Positions 11,501-25,079 of a DNA stretch of 64,000 nt are shown one piece after another. Positions within the stretch are counted from its first letter, which is position 1; every line of letters begins with the position of its first letter. The stretch is taken from assembly GCF_042242105.1 (NCBI RefSeq), contig NC_092014.1, positions 2,702,874 to 2,766,873 of the forward strand. The letters are read 5' to 3'. Origin of the DNA: Pempheris klunzingeri (lineage: Eukaryota > Chordata > Actinopteri > Acropomatiformes > Pempheridae). The position numbers were made by a program, and so were the translations under genes. Below the pieces are notes generated by a model. That model did no database searches. It saw nothing but the letters and a program-made list of their open reading frames with translations, and had not been told where the DNA came from.

Positions 11501-12620
11501 GGACCACGCCAACACTGCAAACTTCAGCAGCGATGTCCTTTTAATCCCAGATCTTGCGACCTTCAGGGTCTTACCATGGGCTGAGCAGACAGCCCGGGTT
11601 ATCTGTGACCCCTGTACAGTTACAGGAAACCCCCTTCGCACCTCCCCTCGCCTCATCGCCAAGCAGCTCCTTGGCCAGCTCCAGACCATGGGATTCTCCC
11701 TGCACTCGTCTTTCACCTATGAATGCTGCGTCCTCGGGGCACCGGACCGCATCGGACCAAAGACACTCCTGTTCCCAGCCACCACCCTGCTCAGCAACCA
11801 CGACCTGCCTTTCTTCCAGCAGCTGGTGGATAGCATGTACTGCATGGGCGCAGACATAGACAGCATTTCCTCTGCAAGCGGCCCTGGCCAGATGGAGATC
11901 AACCTGAGGCCGGAGTTTGGGATTGCGGCCGCAGATAGCGCCTTCACCTTCCGCACCGGCATCAAAGAGATGGCCCGTAAACACAGCTACATTGCCAGCT
12001 TCTTCACCGACGATGGTCTGTACAACGCTGGGGTGCTTTCTCACAGCTTGTGGGATGCTAACGGCCGTCGTAGCCTCTTCCACAGCGGGGAGAAGGCAGG
12101 TGAGATGTCTGAGATCGGCAGGAAATGGCTGGCCGGGCTCCTGACCCACTCTGCTGCACTGAGCTGCCTGATGTCGCCTGGCCTGGGCTGCCGGAGCCAC
12201 ATCGCCAAATCGATGAAGGACCCCAAACGAATGCTGTGCGCCACCTACGGCTGCAATGACAACAGCAGCTCCTTCAACATCAAGTGTCACGGCGGGAGGG
12301 AGACCCACATCGACAACAAGCTGGGCTCAGCCATGGCCAACCCTTACATCGTGCTTGCCGCTACCGCGGCCGCAGGACTGGACGGCATCAGACGAAACCT
12401 GAACGTCGACACCAGTCTGAACAAAGCCCCCAGTCAGCAGAGGGACTTTGCCATTCCCGTGAAGCTCGACGACGCTCTGGAGGCGCTGGGGGACGATCAC
12501 GTCATACGCAGTGCCCTTGGAGAGCCGTTTGTTCAGTATTTCATCGCCATGAAAAAGTTTGAGATTGAGACCCAAGAGCTGGATGATGAGAGGAACAAGT
12601 GCCTGGAGTATTTCATCTAG
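8578..12620 (+). CDS. lgsn: Lengsin, glutamine synthetase-like lens protein (four exons)
   Basis: Exons are 8578-8601, 8795-9476, 10314-10480 and 11427-12620. All junctions are GT-AG with phases 0, 1 and 0, giving 688 residues. An in-frame TGA 18 bases upstream supports the ATG; the first residues MNDSEDFK resemble the human start. Residues 1 to about 250 are disordered, Ser/Gly/Pro-rich and contain a polyglycine run. The conserved part begins with FVRFEATDLHGVSRSKTVP (glutamine synthetase N-terminal domain). The last exon carries the whole catalytic-fold domain, with TFRVLPWAEQTARVICDP, GPGQMEINLRPEFG, FNIKCHGG and NPYIVLAATAAAGLDGI. Family knowledge: vertebrate lengsin is a lens-fibre member of the class I synthetase fold reported to lack glutamine synthetase activity and to act structurally. 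Human lengsin is 509 residues, so the N terminus here is longer. Confidence 0.93.
10560..11160 (+). repeat. Dispersed repeat in lgsn intron 3
   Basis: It contains the block order 'gctgagcttagcttaaag', 'agctaaatgctaatgttagc', 'gcaacatgaatgtctgcac', 'cctcatggtggcgcc', 'ggaggactcatcctctggg', 'caaaatttcacatcaatcca' and 'tatttcagtctggacc'. I recognise this as a common percomorph interspersed repeat with internally repeated units. It is non-coding and fills most of the 946-base intron. Confidence 0.65.
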
Positions 12621-12695
12621 AGATCCTCCTCGTTTTATAATATGAGAAACACACACTCCCGTCGCACATGTAAAAGCATGAAAAATAACAGCTTG

Positions 12696-12701
12696 AATAA
12701 A
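12696..12701 (+). terminator. Polyadenylation signal for lgsn
   Basis: AATAAA 76 bases after the lgsn stop codon, a normal distance for a short 3' UTR. A second AATAAA follows near 12781. Confidence 0.6.
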
Positions 12702-13819
12702 GAATTTAATTTTATATATGATGTTGCTATCTTATTATTATTACTACACAGATTTTAGATATTTTTCTGAGTTATCTCGAAATAAAGGTATACATATGCC
12801 CTCAATATTCAAAGCAGTGTTGTGCAATTTTGTCGTGTGCGTTTCTTTTTTATTATCCTTAAGAACAATACAGATTACAGCTGTTTCTGTGAGTATCAAA
12901 GAATTTTTCTGCTAAACTTTACGCCTCTCTTCAAAAAGGACACAAATCAAATCCTAAATGTGATTTTGAGGCATTAATGCTTTTGGGGAAATAAGGCTGG
13001 TTTTCATGTTTAAGCACTGTTACATAAAATTACAGAATAACTACTATAGAATAATAGTTAACAAAGCGTGAAAACCGGTTTAACACTGATGTCATTAGTT
13101 TTGCAGTAATGGTTGCGGCCGTTTATATTTTATTCAACAACTAGATTTCATGACATCCATACATGCTTCAAACATGAATATCTTCTTCTGTGCAGACAGC
13201 CGAGCCATGAATGTCAAAATGATCAAACACACAGAAAACAGAGAAAATGTACATGAGAAATTAACATTTAACCGTATTAGAAAAACACTGAAAAAGTACA
13301 TTAAAGGATGAGGTTGCAGATATATGTCTCTGTTTTTTGTTATATTGTCTCAATACTTTCAGAATCTCCTACTGAAGATGTTAACTGTTAATAAAAACAA
13401 AGAATACACAGTTTTATTTATTTAAAAAAAAAAAAAAAAAGGCTATTTAATTTCCAAAACAGCTGACAGCATTTGTTAGGGACTATTTTCAGCAGCGGAT
13501 TGATACACATTTAGTGCTCTAGAAAGTATCTGGGGCAGCAAGATGCTGTATGATTGAATAAACTGTACTGGCTGTGTCCATTTTAATGAAACAGAGTGTC
13601 ACCGAGTGTTAGTGTGTGATTCACTGATGTTTTTTTTAAAATAGTTTTTAGTTTTGATTGTGACACAAAGAAGTAGAACGTCAGGCTTTAGATACACACA
13701 CAGTATTTGTTGTTGGAATAACAAATTGTTGGTCTTTTTTCGGATTTCGTATAAAAAGAGGAAATATATGAAATCTCTCGAGACTCAAAAAGAACAAATA
13801 CATTCAATAAAAACACGTT

Positions 13820-14363
13820 GACTATGTTTACATGCCCAAAATATTCAGATTTTTGCTCTTATTCTGAAAAAGACAATATATTTCTCTTTATGTGGCTAAT
13901 GAATAAATATTCTACTAATATTCCCGTTTACATGCAGTCGTGCCTTGTCCAATTAACGTGAAACTTCCCATTGACGTACCTCCTACAGTTACGCGCTTTA
14001 AATTACTTAATTGCCCTTTGAAGGAGTTTTCCTCCTTTTCAAAATGCAGTCGTGTTGCTCCTGTTTTGTACCCTCGTTGTTCTGCAAGGCTACACTTTGG
14101 TGTGCGTCTCTTCCGCAGCTTTAAAAACCACTGACTTGTTGGCTGTGTTGCCGTTGAACTTAAAAAAGGCAAGAGGATGTGTGCTGCAAACTGCTGGAGG
14201 TGCATATTCCAAATTTTTGGTATATACCTTCAAAAAATGCTCCTAAAACCTGAATAATATCCGCAAAAATGCTACATTCGAACAAGGCCTGATTCAGAAT
14301 ACCCAATGATCCATACTCTTATTTTGATATTAGTGGAATATTACAGTGCATGTCAATACAGTC
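13820..14363. mobile_element. Non-autonomous TIR element (MITE-like) between lgsn and fam83b
   Basis: The left end reads gactatgtttacatgcccaa and the reverse complement of the right end reads gactgtattgacatgcactg. Both continue into AATATTC and then 'ctcttatt'-like blocks, so the roughly 540-base unit has imperfect terminal inverted repeats. Internal copies of 'gtttacatgcagtc' add further symmetry. There is no transposase. Confidence 0.5.
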
Positions 14364-14617
14364 ACACTGAGCCTGATTTAACTTCACTGGTAACTTATCT
14401 GTTATTTCACATCCACCCTGCTTCCCTGTAAGCAGCAGAAGACACCTGATACATCACATCTTGTTTTACGGCATCAGTGGTAAATATCCTCCCTGATAAG
14501 GTCTTATTATCAAACCCATACTTACTGGAAAAACACACACAGTCAATCAATAAACACTACGAGGGCTAAGTCTGCCCTCATTCCTGAACATGCCACCGTT
14601 CTTCTGTTCCTGCAACT

Positions 14618-17600
14618 CTACTTGTTCTTGCCTATCAGATTTCCTACTCGCTGCATGAATCTTCCCAGTTTGTTGTCAGAGCCACTTTGTGTCGGGTAGC
14701 CGGAGTCGTGCCTGTTCAGGGAGGCGCTTTTCTGTCTCTCTGAGGGATGCATGCTCGCCAGTCTAATTGATTTATCCCGACTATTTTCAGCGCTAAACAA
14801 ATATTCGTATCGACTGTAGACTTTCTCTCTTTGATAGACCGCCACTCCCTCGTTGTCCAGAGTGCTCCTTGAGCCTCTTTCCTGCTCTGCTGCGAGGTTC
14901 GTCTTTCTCTTGCTCGAACGCTGAGAATATGTTCTCAGGAGTGGAGACTTTTGCTTCTCCGTCTCTGCTGGACTACTGAGAGAATTCTGCGACCTGGAGA
15001 TACTCGGCGATTGACCTTTCCTTGGCGTTTGCTCTGCCGCTGAGGCCTGTGAATGATCTGCTCTGGGTGGTGGGTTTGATCCTGAGGGAGCTTTTGACCT
15101 CAGCGAGCCCTTTCTTTGGAGTGACTTCTCTTCTTTTTTGGATGCTTTCTTTTCGTCTGATGTGAGTATCGAATACACTTTCTTTCTCATGGAATTCTTC
15201 CTATGAAGGGTCGGTTCCTCGGTCTGTGTTTGCCGTTTTTCTGCCGGACTACTCTTAGCTTCCACTGCGGAGGTGCGGACAGTTTGTACCTCACTGGATA
15301 TCAATTTCCGTCTTTCTCTTGGAGCAGCTGAACTCAAGCTGTTGGCCACCTCACCTACAGAACCATGGCTTCCTCTGGCTTGGTCCTGATGCTGTGATTC
15401 TGCAGGTAAGCTTGATTTCACAGAGTTCTCCTTTAAAGCAGCTTTCTCGTGAATCCCCTCATCTCCGTCTTTGACTGCGGCTGAGTCCAAACTGTTGACA
15501 TGTGTGTTTGAACCCTCTTTCTCTTCAGGGATTTCAGTCAAAGACTCCATTGCTCGTGGGTGCTGGACACCGAGGCCGCTGGGCTGCAAATGAGAGAGCT
15601 TGAGCGACGGATCGTTTAGTTTCATATCTAACTCAGCAGCCGAGGTTGTCCTGGAAAGAGGCTCGTGCCAGTCGTGTGGCTGTGTTGTCTTTCGATCTGG
15701 AACCATTTTGACATCGTAGTGAGAGGCAGACCGGTGTCCATCAGTAAGAGTTTGCTGTCTTTTGTTGCCATCACTCTCTTTGTGGTTTGCCAGTGCCTGC
15801 CTGCAATCGTTTTGTGCATTTGGATCTAACTCTGCCACACTCTGCCTCATCTCCAGACCTCTTAATGAAGATTTAAATTTAGGTCTTTCCAGAGTCTGAT
15901 ACGCAGACCTCAAGGACTCCTGACTCTGCCTGAAATTGTTGTATTCCTGCAGACTGAGCCTCTTTTGCCTCATTTCTTCCATCCTGGACTTTATGTCCCT
16001 TGACCTGCTGTGAATCAGCTGTGACTGATGCTCGTTTAAGCCCGTGTGACTACTATATGGAGACGCCATTGGGGATATCGCATCGCATGATGCATCTAGA
16101 GGCACGTCGTTGTTGCTGAGGTATGCGTCCATCTTCCACCGGTGGAGAGATGTTTCAGAGTTGAAAGGTATCAGATTCTGGTCCACTCCATAGCGAGTCC
16201 GGTGCCTGAGGTGCTGCTGAGACAACCTGTTTGTTAGCAGCAAGTCGCCGCCCCCCCTCAGGTTAGATCCAGTCCTGTCAGGTGGACCAGGGCCACAGAT
16301 GTCCTTGGTTCCCATCCTCAGCCGAGTCATGGAGTTCAGCTTCTGCAGTTCCCCGCCATAACTGTGTCCTCGCATCAGATTCCCCATGTCAGGACAGTGA
16401 GATTGATGCAGCCTCTCCTGCACGCTCAGGCCCCTGGTCAACATGGCGGCGTTGCTGAATCTGTCATCCTGAGCGCTTCTCATGCCGTGCATCATTCTGG
16501 ACCTCATGTGAATCTGGTGGAGGGAGAGCTGGCTGGAGTTTGGGCTTTGCATGGCCACGTCTCTGAGGTAGTGGCCGGCAGATCTCTCCCAGGCCTGAAC
16601 TTCAGGAACGGTGGAGCGAGCGTACAGCCTCCGAAACTCCTCGTCGTAAGAGCAAACCAGCTGACCTGTGATCACCAGGACCATGCTGAGGTTGATCTTC
16701 TCAAACGACCAAGTGAAACTGAAAAAGAAAATGGCGACACAGTCATCAGAGAGCGAGGGAGAGCTACCTGGATGAGATCCAATCACGATGCAGGCCTCCA
16801 GATGTGGTCTGGCCTTCATCTTTCATTTACAAAAGCTTTTTCTTACCCAGATTCAACATCAAGATACAGATTGCAGATAAACGTGATGTGTAACGGAGGT
16901 CTACAGGACCAACGATGAGCTGGATTTCTTGTTATTTCTCTGTTTACTAATTTTTTGTTATCAGAAATGTCCAGAACACAACAATAAAAGGCATCACAGT
17001 TCCTTACAATTCAGTCAGGGGAATTTGAGGTAATGCAACTGACAGGTGAACTATTAATTTTATTTTTTTTTGCATAAGCAACAACAGTAGCTTCTCTTCC
17101 TGGGAAAAAAAGAATTTAAATCGCAATTTAAATATATGTGTGTGAATTTATATCCAAATCGCAGCAGATGCAATTTTGTTGATAAAGGTAAAATGTTACA
17201 CTACATATATATTATAATATTATAAATGAAGCATGCAGCAAAAATCACATCATGATTTTTATATTTTACCATTCCCACTAGAATTGTGACTCAAATATTT
17301 CTATTTATATTTCTCAGAATAATCACAATATCATTTATTTGTATATTGTTCATAACATATTGGTTTACATATTTATTTAATTACTATTATTATTTACAAT
17401 ATTTACAAGAAAACTCTACAAAAAACTAAAAATACAAAGAATACCATCTGACATCTGTACACACGAGACCCAAATAAACAATAAACATAATTTAACTACA
17501 TAATTTCATCACCTCTTAGAGATGTAAAGTAATCAATAAAGCAACACACAGCCTCTGAGTACAAAAAAGTCAAGATGAATTGGTCTCCCCATCACGAGCA

Positions 17601-20600
17601 GAACAGTCAAAACCGATTCACATTTAATTCAAGGCCCCTATTTTGATTCAACTGTTGTGAACACATGTGAGCAGGTAAAGGTAGGACCGACTCACCTGTA
17701 CGTTCCATACAACACCGTTCGGCAGTCCACCAGAATAAACCTCTGCTCCAAACCTCCGTGGAACTTCATCCCAGACTGACACTGATACAGCTGCCCCTGA
17801 ACCACCCGGACACGAATGCTCTGATGGGAAAACAAGCAAAAGAGCTTAAAACTTTAGTCAAATTCAAGCTCTAAGTGTTTGGTACGTCATTATGACCTGT
17901 GACAGAGTTTGGCTGCTCCTCACCCTGTTTTAAGCCTCCTGGTATAATTGGTTAATCCCAGGCAAAGGGAGATTTGTAGATCGATAAAGATAAACAAATA
18001 CATCTTATATCTTTGAGAGCATTCTTACTTTACTTTAGCGTACTTTCACACCTGTCCAAGACGTTTGCACAGTACTGTATTCAAACTTTAAACTCAGAAT
18101 TCAAATTGCAGGTGTTTGGTACATTATTTTATATTCAAATTTCATCTGAATTATTTGATATGAGCTTTAAAAACTTTGGGAAATTGGATTTGAGGTTTAA
18201 AAGGTGAGGATTTTTAAACCAGGACAACTTTTTATTCTTATTTTTACATATTTTGATTCCAAACTAACTAATTATGTATAAAACATTTTGGAGTTGGTCT
18301 AGTAGTACGTCCACTAAAAGTGCTCAGACTCTTGTTATTGTTATTCCTAAGTAAGATCCTTTTTGTTTAAAGAGTAACAGCTGTTATATCGCTCTCTTCA
18401 AAGCCGCCACCAGACTCCACTGACAAAAACAGTGATTTTACCTCACAGAGCACGGGAGTTCATTATTCTATTTATTATATATTATATTATGTGACTTTGG
18501 TGTTTCACAATAACGCTGCAGTCAGTTTCACATACAAATAACATACAACACTGTCATTCGTTCTGCTTTTAAGACACATTTTACTTTGTTCATTTTAATG
18601 TCATGCACGGGCGGGTTAAGTCAGTTCTAGACAAATCTTCTAATTCTCGATAATTAGGAAAGTTTCTTTCAACACACACACACACACAGAAAAGGACACA
18701 CAGCCTTTATGATACTCGACAAGATCAAACTTGTCCATCAGTTTTTTTGATGTGGCTACTGGCTAAGCAATTTGTGTAAAGATCACGAAACCATGGCTGC
18801 GTTCACTGTGTTAACTTGTTGTTTGGAGTCTCAATGCTGTTTAACAGGAAAATCCAGCCCCGCTAACAGATCCATCCTGCGGCTGCTGCAGTTGTCTCGT
18901 ACGATAATGACAGGTAGGAACACACAAGGGGAATTGCTGGTGAATGACAACGCTTCCACGAGGGTGTGGAGCAAAATGTCAGACTTAATCCAACTAAATG
19001 CTCCTGTCAATAGAAGAAAGGTCGGGTCACAGGCGAAGCCTCATCTGGCAGGAAACATCGGTGGAATGCAAATCTACTAATAGATACATGAAGGAGCAGA
19101 AATGTGGGGAGTTGTATCCGCCCAAAATGTCAGATAAAGTCCACATCAGATTGAATTTACAGCAACAAATCAGGACGTTATGTAGATTATGGCTTTGAAC
19201 AGCTAAAGTCAGTCTCTCTTGTTGACCCAAACAAGCGTTAAAGTTTCAACATTTGCTCCAAATTCCCTTGAAATTCTCGTAAACTGTTCATATTGAGCCC
19301 CAAGATGAAAAACACGTGTGAAATAAATTAAAGTTTGCTAGCAGTCCTCTTCCTGGTGCAGTTACTTTACCCTCACATGCAAACATTGATTCAAAGCTCC
19401 AGTAGCAGAATAAAACTCTGCATTGCACCTTTAAAATCAGCAAATTAAAACAACGCACAACGGCGCACAGTAAGAGCAGATGAAGCCATTTTTAAGGCCT
19501 TTAAATTCAGACTTTATTCTAAGGTGTCATTACATTTGTGTTTGTTTGGTTTTATGACAACTTCAGTGTCTTGACTCTGGTATTTTTAAACCTGGGCCAC
19601 ATTTTCATAATTTCATTTGCAGCATAATCCTTTTGGGCAACAAGTGCTTGTTTGATCCACTGACAGGCTCAGATTGTTATTCTAAGTGTGTGACAGCATC
19701 ATGGAAAGGATCCCTACAGAGAGAGACCTGGAAGATCCTTTTGGTTTAACCACAAACAGCCGTTATATCGCTCTCTGCACACACACCAGACTCCATTCAC
19801 AAAAACAGGGATTTTAGCTCACAGAACACAGGAGCTGTTGGTCTAGTTTGGTCGTGTTATTGTGTGACTTTGGTGTTAAAGGGGAGTTTTTCCTGCCACT
19901 GTTGCCTAATATAATATCTGATGCTTGCTCATGTGGGTCTCTCTCTTCATTAAAGAGTTTGGTCTAGACCTGCTCTTTACGGAAAGGGTCTTGAGATAAC
20001 GCTGTTATGAATAGATAAAGATTGAACATCACCAATCCAAAGTAAATTTTTGCTTAAATGTTGAAATATACATAGATATATATATATACAAAAGTGCTAC
20101 TAGGAGCAGACAGTCTGTCTGATGTTGATACCACTGGGTTAGAATAAAGTTTGTGTTTCAGTTCCCAAGTGATAACAACAATAATGCAGGGTGTCTTTTA
20201 TTTTGAAAGTTTTTTTTTTTCAACCATAACCAGAGTTGTTCTTGTTCATTTTCATGAGTCTTAACACATAAAAACTGGTGTGTTGTGATGCTGTCATGTT
20301 CCAAAAGTGAGACTATTAGACGACCTCAGTACTGAAAAGTCAGTATATTTTGCCCAAAAGACACTCTGGTCTCACTTCACTGCTTCTAATGTGTGAAAAT
20401 AAGATATTGATTCATTAAAACAGATGAAGGCTTGAGGAGAGATGTACGGTGGGTAGTTTATTTTTAGGTTACAGTAACCAACCAGCCAAAAAAAGTAAGT
20501 ATTTAAAAAAATAGCGGTACAACCCTTTAACTTAACCTGATGTGCACATGTCTCACCTTGAGGTCTTGGATGTTGACGCCCACCCTGCGCGACATGTTGA

Positions 20601-23600
20601 TGAAGCTCTTGAGGTGCGACTCATCCAGAAGGACGTAGACCACCACGCCCCTCAAGGTGGCACCGATGATCTCTTTGAAAATGTCCACGTCGGTGAAGAC
20701 GTCCATCGCTATGGCAACAATCTGGGGAGGGGGGGGGGACCATGTCAGACATTTGGAAACAACACTTTGAATACAGAAAAATACGTGTTTATTCAGTCCT
20801 AAAGGGACGCCTGAGGACATGAGGGGTCAAAAGTTAATTTATCTTAATAACAGAAGTCCTACCAAGTATAATTCATTAAATATTTGTAAATATTATCATG
20901 TAAATGTGGTTAAAGTATGAAAATAAACACACTCATCTTGTAGTAAAATGTTTCCTGTCAGTGTTTTCCTGTTAAATCTGATGTTTTTGGATTAATATCT
21001 GGATCTATGTGGATTAATACGCTGCATTAATGTGGATGTCACGTTTTACTGAGCTGATTTTAACTACTTTTTACACTGTTGGGCTGTTAAAGCTTTAATG
21101 TCTCAAGAGATAACGCACAAGGAGCAGCTCATCATTGCAAGACGACCCCCGATAATTAGAATATTGATTTAAAAATGATTTCTGTTATCAGAACTGTCTG
21201 TCATACAGAAATAGCAGACTGCCATAATTGAGTATTCAACAGAGCCGTGTGATAAAAAAGCCTTAAAAACTTGTGACAAGCTCAGAAAAACAGCCTGTTT
21301 TCAGCTCTGTGACGATTCATTCTCCAAGTAAGAGGGTTTGAAACCGTTTGTTTAGCTGAAGAAGGAGAGAGCTCTTCATCCTTCAGCTTATCACAAACAT
21401 TCACCATAAACACATGTGGGAACACGTGGTTCTCACCGGACAGGAAGGGGGATGGAGAACCGTGAATCTGTAAACGAACTAAAGCTGTCAGACAGATGCA
21501 GTGAAGTAAACAGCACAATGTTTACCTCTGAGATGTCGAAGTGTAACGTTGCATGAATTGTAAATGCTGCAGTGAAGTAAGGAATCTGTATTAAAGTACA
21601 GAACTAAAATGTACTTAGTGAGTGAATGAATGAATTAATCCAGATGTTTGACTGAAAATGGATCTTAAAATTTCTATTTCAGTTAGATTTCATGTCATGT
21701 TGTTTAAATTAAAGGGTTAGTGTGAGTGGTTCTGTGAGGAGCAGAGATCACGACTGAGATCATGTCAGGAAGCGTAACTGACTTATAGGTGTTTTTTTTT
21801 AGTCTTCTGTTCAAACTACATCTCTGTTTACAGCTCATGAGCTCATGTAGATACACTGTGTGCACCTCATCAATCACTTTCAGATGGTGGATATGACATA
21901 TTCCATTTCCTGCACACACACACACACACACACACTGAATGATTAGTTTCAGCTCTGGCAACGTGTGGAGCTGAACATCGAGAGCGTTCAAGCTGAGACA
22001 CGCCGGCTGGCTCACGTCATGTGTCTGAACGTGGATCACGACCTTCGTGCTAACCTTTTCTCATTAAGAACCCGAAACATGGGTTGTGAGCGCACGTCGA
22101 GTAAAATGCAGCCTGTTGTTTCTGTGTTACGTTGCATGTACTTCATGCTGCTGCAAGATCTCTTGCCATTTCTTCTCATAAAGGGAGTAATGACTAACAT
22201 TTGGCCTCAGGTGCTTAGTTTTTCCTGTGAGTCACTTTTAACTTCAGTAGCTGCTGGGTACACGCTGCTGCTACGCTTTCACCACAGTATGACTGTTGCA
22301 ATTAATGGCTGACTGAGGAATATTCAAATTATTTTGCCAAAAACCTGCAGCCCCATTCAGTGATTCCACTGAAAGTACTCACACCAGAGGGTAAAATACT
22401 CTGTTACAAGTAAAGGTCCTGTATTTAAATGCTACTTAAGTAAAAGTATGCCAATAAAATCAGGAGGATGTCGCTAAAGTATTAAAGGTAAAAGTACTCG
22501 GTGCAGCAAAGTGTCCCCTGTGACTGTTGTTCTATTATATTATATATTATCCCACATCATTTGTGCAAAAGCAGGATTTTGCTGTTCACTATTTCAATCC
22601 ATCGCAACTGAAATGAAAAAGCAAGAAAAAAAAACTGCCAACTTTCCAGCCAGTGAATTCTTATGGAGGAGTTTTAGTGGGAGGAGGGAGAAAAATGAGA
22701 GTTTTGCATTTCGAGAATAAAGTCAAAACGTTGAGAATAAAGTTCGGACATATTTTTTCTTGTGCCAGACACCAATACTGAACGTTCAACTTTATTCTCA
22801 ACATTTTGTCTCTGTCCTCTCATTTGTTTTTATATAGTGAAGAGTTTTCCTGTCAGAAGAAAATACCGAAACATTCACAGAAACATCTCCAACAATAATC
22901 CACTTCTCCAGGACTGAAGCTGCCATCCAGGACAACTAAGATCTCATGTTCTCCACATCTTTTCGGGGTTTTAGAAATCCATTTTTCATGCCGTCATGAT
23001 TAGAAATATAATGGCACCAGTTTATTTTATTTTTCTAGGAATTTCCAGGGACAAGCTGTCTGATGAGGCACCCTGATCTGAGACAGTCACACAGTTTATG
23101 GGGAGGAAATGACCAAATGTGGACAGACACACCTCATGTGACTCAGACGTATGTTAGTTTGTACATGTTACAACGCAGCCTCCTGCTCGTCTGTCGGTCA
23201 GACCTGCTCCGTCCTGCAGCAGCTCACTAACCGGAGTACAAAGATCATCTCTGGCTAAGATAGAAGATGATCGTTCTGTTGCAGGATCTTTTCTAAAAGG
23301 ATAACAAACCACGAGCTGGTCATTATTACAGCTGTGAGGAGGCCACACAGATTCAGGCAACCATTCACATCCACCCATTAAGCCGACCTGCATGTCTGGA
23401 CTGTTTGGAGGAAGCTGGAGCACCAACGTGAGCAGATGATGTAAACTTCACACAGAAAGACCTTCATGCTGTAAAGCAACAGTGCTGCTCAGTTTGAGAT
23501 AAAATGTAGATTTAGAAATTATTTTATTGATTTGATTTTTATCAATAACTTTCTTTGCAAGCAGCACTGAGCCCCCTTTTTTTTTTTTTTTTTACAATTT

Positions 23601-24463
23601 GTGAATAAAGTTGAAATGTTGAGAATAAAGTAAGAATAAAATTTTTAAAAAATGATAAATTAATAAAATAAATGATGCATATTTCAACTTAGAATCTTGA
23701 AAAGCAAAATAAACAAATAGATAAATAAATCTCCCTCCTGTCATTTTCCCCCTTACACTTGAAATCGCTTCACAACTGACTTAATCATCAGCATTTATTA
23801 AATCAGAATCAATAAACTGTAATAATATTAGCAGCAGCGGGGCTTAAAACTAAAAGAGAATGAGAGACAAAGTTTCCTGTTCGATAAAAAGTTATGTTTA
23901 GTTAAAGTAAAGTTAAAAACTAAACCCAGTGATTGTGCAGTGACAGTGTTTCCCTGTGTGTGCAGCACCTGCCAGGTGAGCCCTGTGCTCCACAGTGCTG
24001 TCCCTCTGTGTGGCTCTGCTCTCACCTGCCTGGCCTCCTGTATCTGCTTGCGGATCACCTCCTTGATGGTCGGCGCGTTGTGTCTGGGTGGGTGGAACAG
24101 CAGGCTGATGCTCGTGTCCGTGCCCTCCAGACACACCTCTGGCCAGCCCAGGTCCAGGTCGGGCACCTCCTCGTCCGACTCGGTCGGGAAGTAGGTGGAG
24201 GGGCTGCCCTCGTCTGCGGGCCGCCTCCCCTCGGAGTCCTCCTCCACCACCGGTAACTCTGCATTGTCCAGAATGAAGCGGATCTCCTCTTCAGACAGGA
24301 AGTGGCTGATCTGCTCAGCTCGGAGGAACTCCTCGTAGGCGTCTTTGCCTCCACAGAGCAGGGCGTAGATAGCCAGGCGGTAGGTCTCTTTATAATGAGG
24401 CTGCACGTAGACTGGATCCTCCTCTTCTTTCAGTGAGGACAGGCAGGACAGACTGGACTCCAT
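14618..24463 (-). CDS. fam83b: FAM83B, DUF1669 scaffold protein (four coding exons)
   Basis: Exons on the minus strand are 24463-24026, 20721-20557, 17820-17696 and 16718-14618 (phases 0, 0, 2), giving 942 residues against 1011 in human. An in-frame TGA 15 bases upstream supports the ATG. Residues 1 to about 285 form the DUF1669 (pseudo-phospholipase D) domain: PHYKETYRLAIYALL, FPTESDEEVPDLDLGWPEV, IAMDVFTDVDIFKEI, MKFHGGLEQRFILVDC and WSFEKINLSMVLVITGQLV. The PLD HxK motif is degenerate (HGG), as expected for a non-enzymatic domain. The long last exon is Ser/Lys/Arg-rich and disordered, and ends with a conserved basic tail LGRFMQRVGNLIGKNK, very close to human FAM83B. Family knowledge: DUF1669 binds casein kinase 1 isoforms, and FAM83B promotes EGFR/RAS/MAPK signalling. 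Confidence 0.93.
18200..18510 (+). repeat. Dispersed repeat family A, copy 2
   Basis: In fam83b intron 2. It shares 'cagctgttatatcgctctc', 'gccaccagactccactgac', 'ttacctcacagagcacggg' and 'gtgactttggtgttt' with the copies at 480-860 and 19560-19880, but lacks the central 'agagacctggaagatcc' block. Confidence 0.65.
19560..20030 (+). repeat. Dispersed repeat family A, copy 3, with a teleost repeat tail
   Basis: This is the longest family A copy (19560-19880). It is followed directly by 'ggggagtttttcctgccact', 'gcttgctcatgtgggtctc', 'ttaaagagtttggtctagac' and 'gtcttgagataacgctg', a tail known from many teleost repeats. It lies in fam83b intron 2, close to exon 2 at 20557-20721. Confidence 0.65.
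22365..22520 (+). repeat. 'AAGTAAAAGTAC' dispersed repeat, copy 1
   Basis: The motifs 'ctctgttacaagtaaaggtc', 'acttaagtaaaagtatgcc' and 'aggtaaaagtactcggtgc' occur in order. The same order recurs at 24645-24760 and, more weakly, at 35735-35840. It lies in fam83b intron 1. Confidence 0.6.
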
Positions 24464-24644
24464 GGGTGCCAGGTCTCCTCAGAGTCTCTGTGCTCAGCAG
24501 GCCTCTCCTTTAAGCTCAAATATAACGAAGCAACACACACTGGAAGAGAGAGGTGACCGAAACCTGTCTGTCAAGTCTGATTCACCGCATGAAGGCAAAC
24601 AATACAAGGCATGTGGCCTTGTGCAGTGGATTTAAAGTGGAAAT

Positions 24645-24760
24645 ACCACATGGTAGAGGCACTTTGTTACAAGTGAAAGTCCTGCATTCGAAACCTTAGA
24701 GGTCAAAGTAGACATCAGCTCAATTTACTAAAAGTAAAAGTACTCATGGTGCAGTAAAGT
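24645..24760 (+). repeat. 'AAGTAAAAGTAC' dispersed repeat, copy 2
   Basis: 'gttacaagtgaaagtcctgc' and 'aaaagtaaaagtactcatgg' match the copy at 22365-22520. It lies just upstream of the fam83b start codon. Confidence 0.6.
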
Positions 24761-25079
24761 GTTTCCTGTTTATTCTGGGTTAATGTCACATTTTACTGTT
24801 TTAACTATTTTAATGGTAGTTTAAACTACAGCAGAGCATCACGGTCTATCAGATCATCATGTGTCTCTAGAAAGTCAAGTTTTTAGTTTTTTTGTAATAA
24901 AAAAAAGAGCTTATTTTAGCTTAAGCAGGATAATTTTCTCAAACTAGAGTGAAATTTGGACGTATGTGGCTTTCAGAGGACAGGAAGGGGGGGTGGAAAA
25001 CTAACTAAAGCTGTCAGACAGATGAAGTGCAGTAAAAAAAGTACAATATTCACCTGTGAGAGAAGAAACAGACTTACTT

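Noticed and set aside
11571..12308. 245-codon open frame on the minus strand
   Set aside because: It lies exactly antisense to the GC-rich last exon of lgsn. The conserved protein is on the plus strand.
16364..16918. 184-codon open frame on the plus strand
   Set aside because: Antisense to the long fam83b last exon; composition is not protein-like and no homology is recognised.
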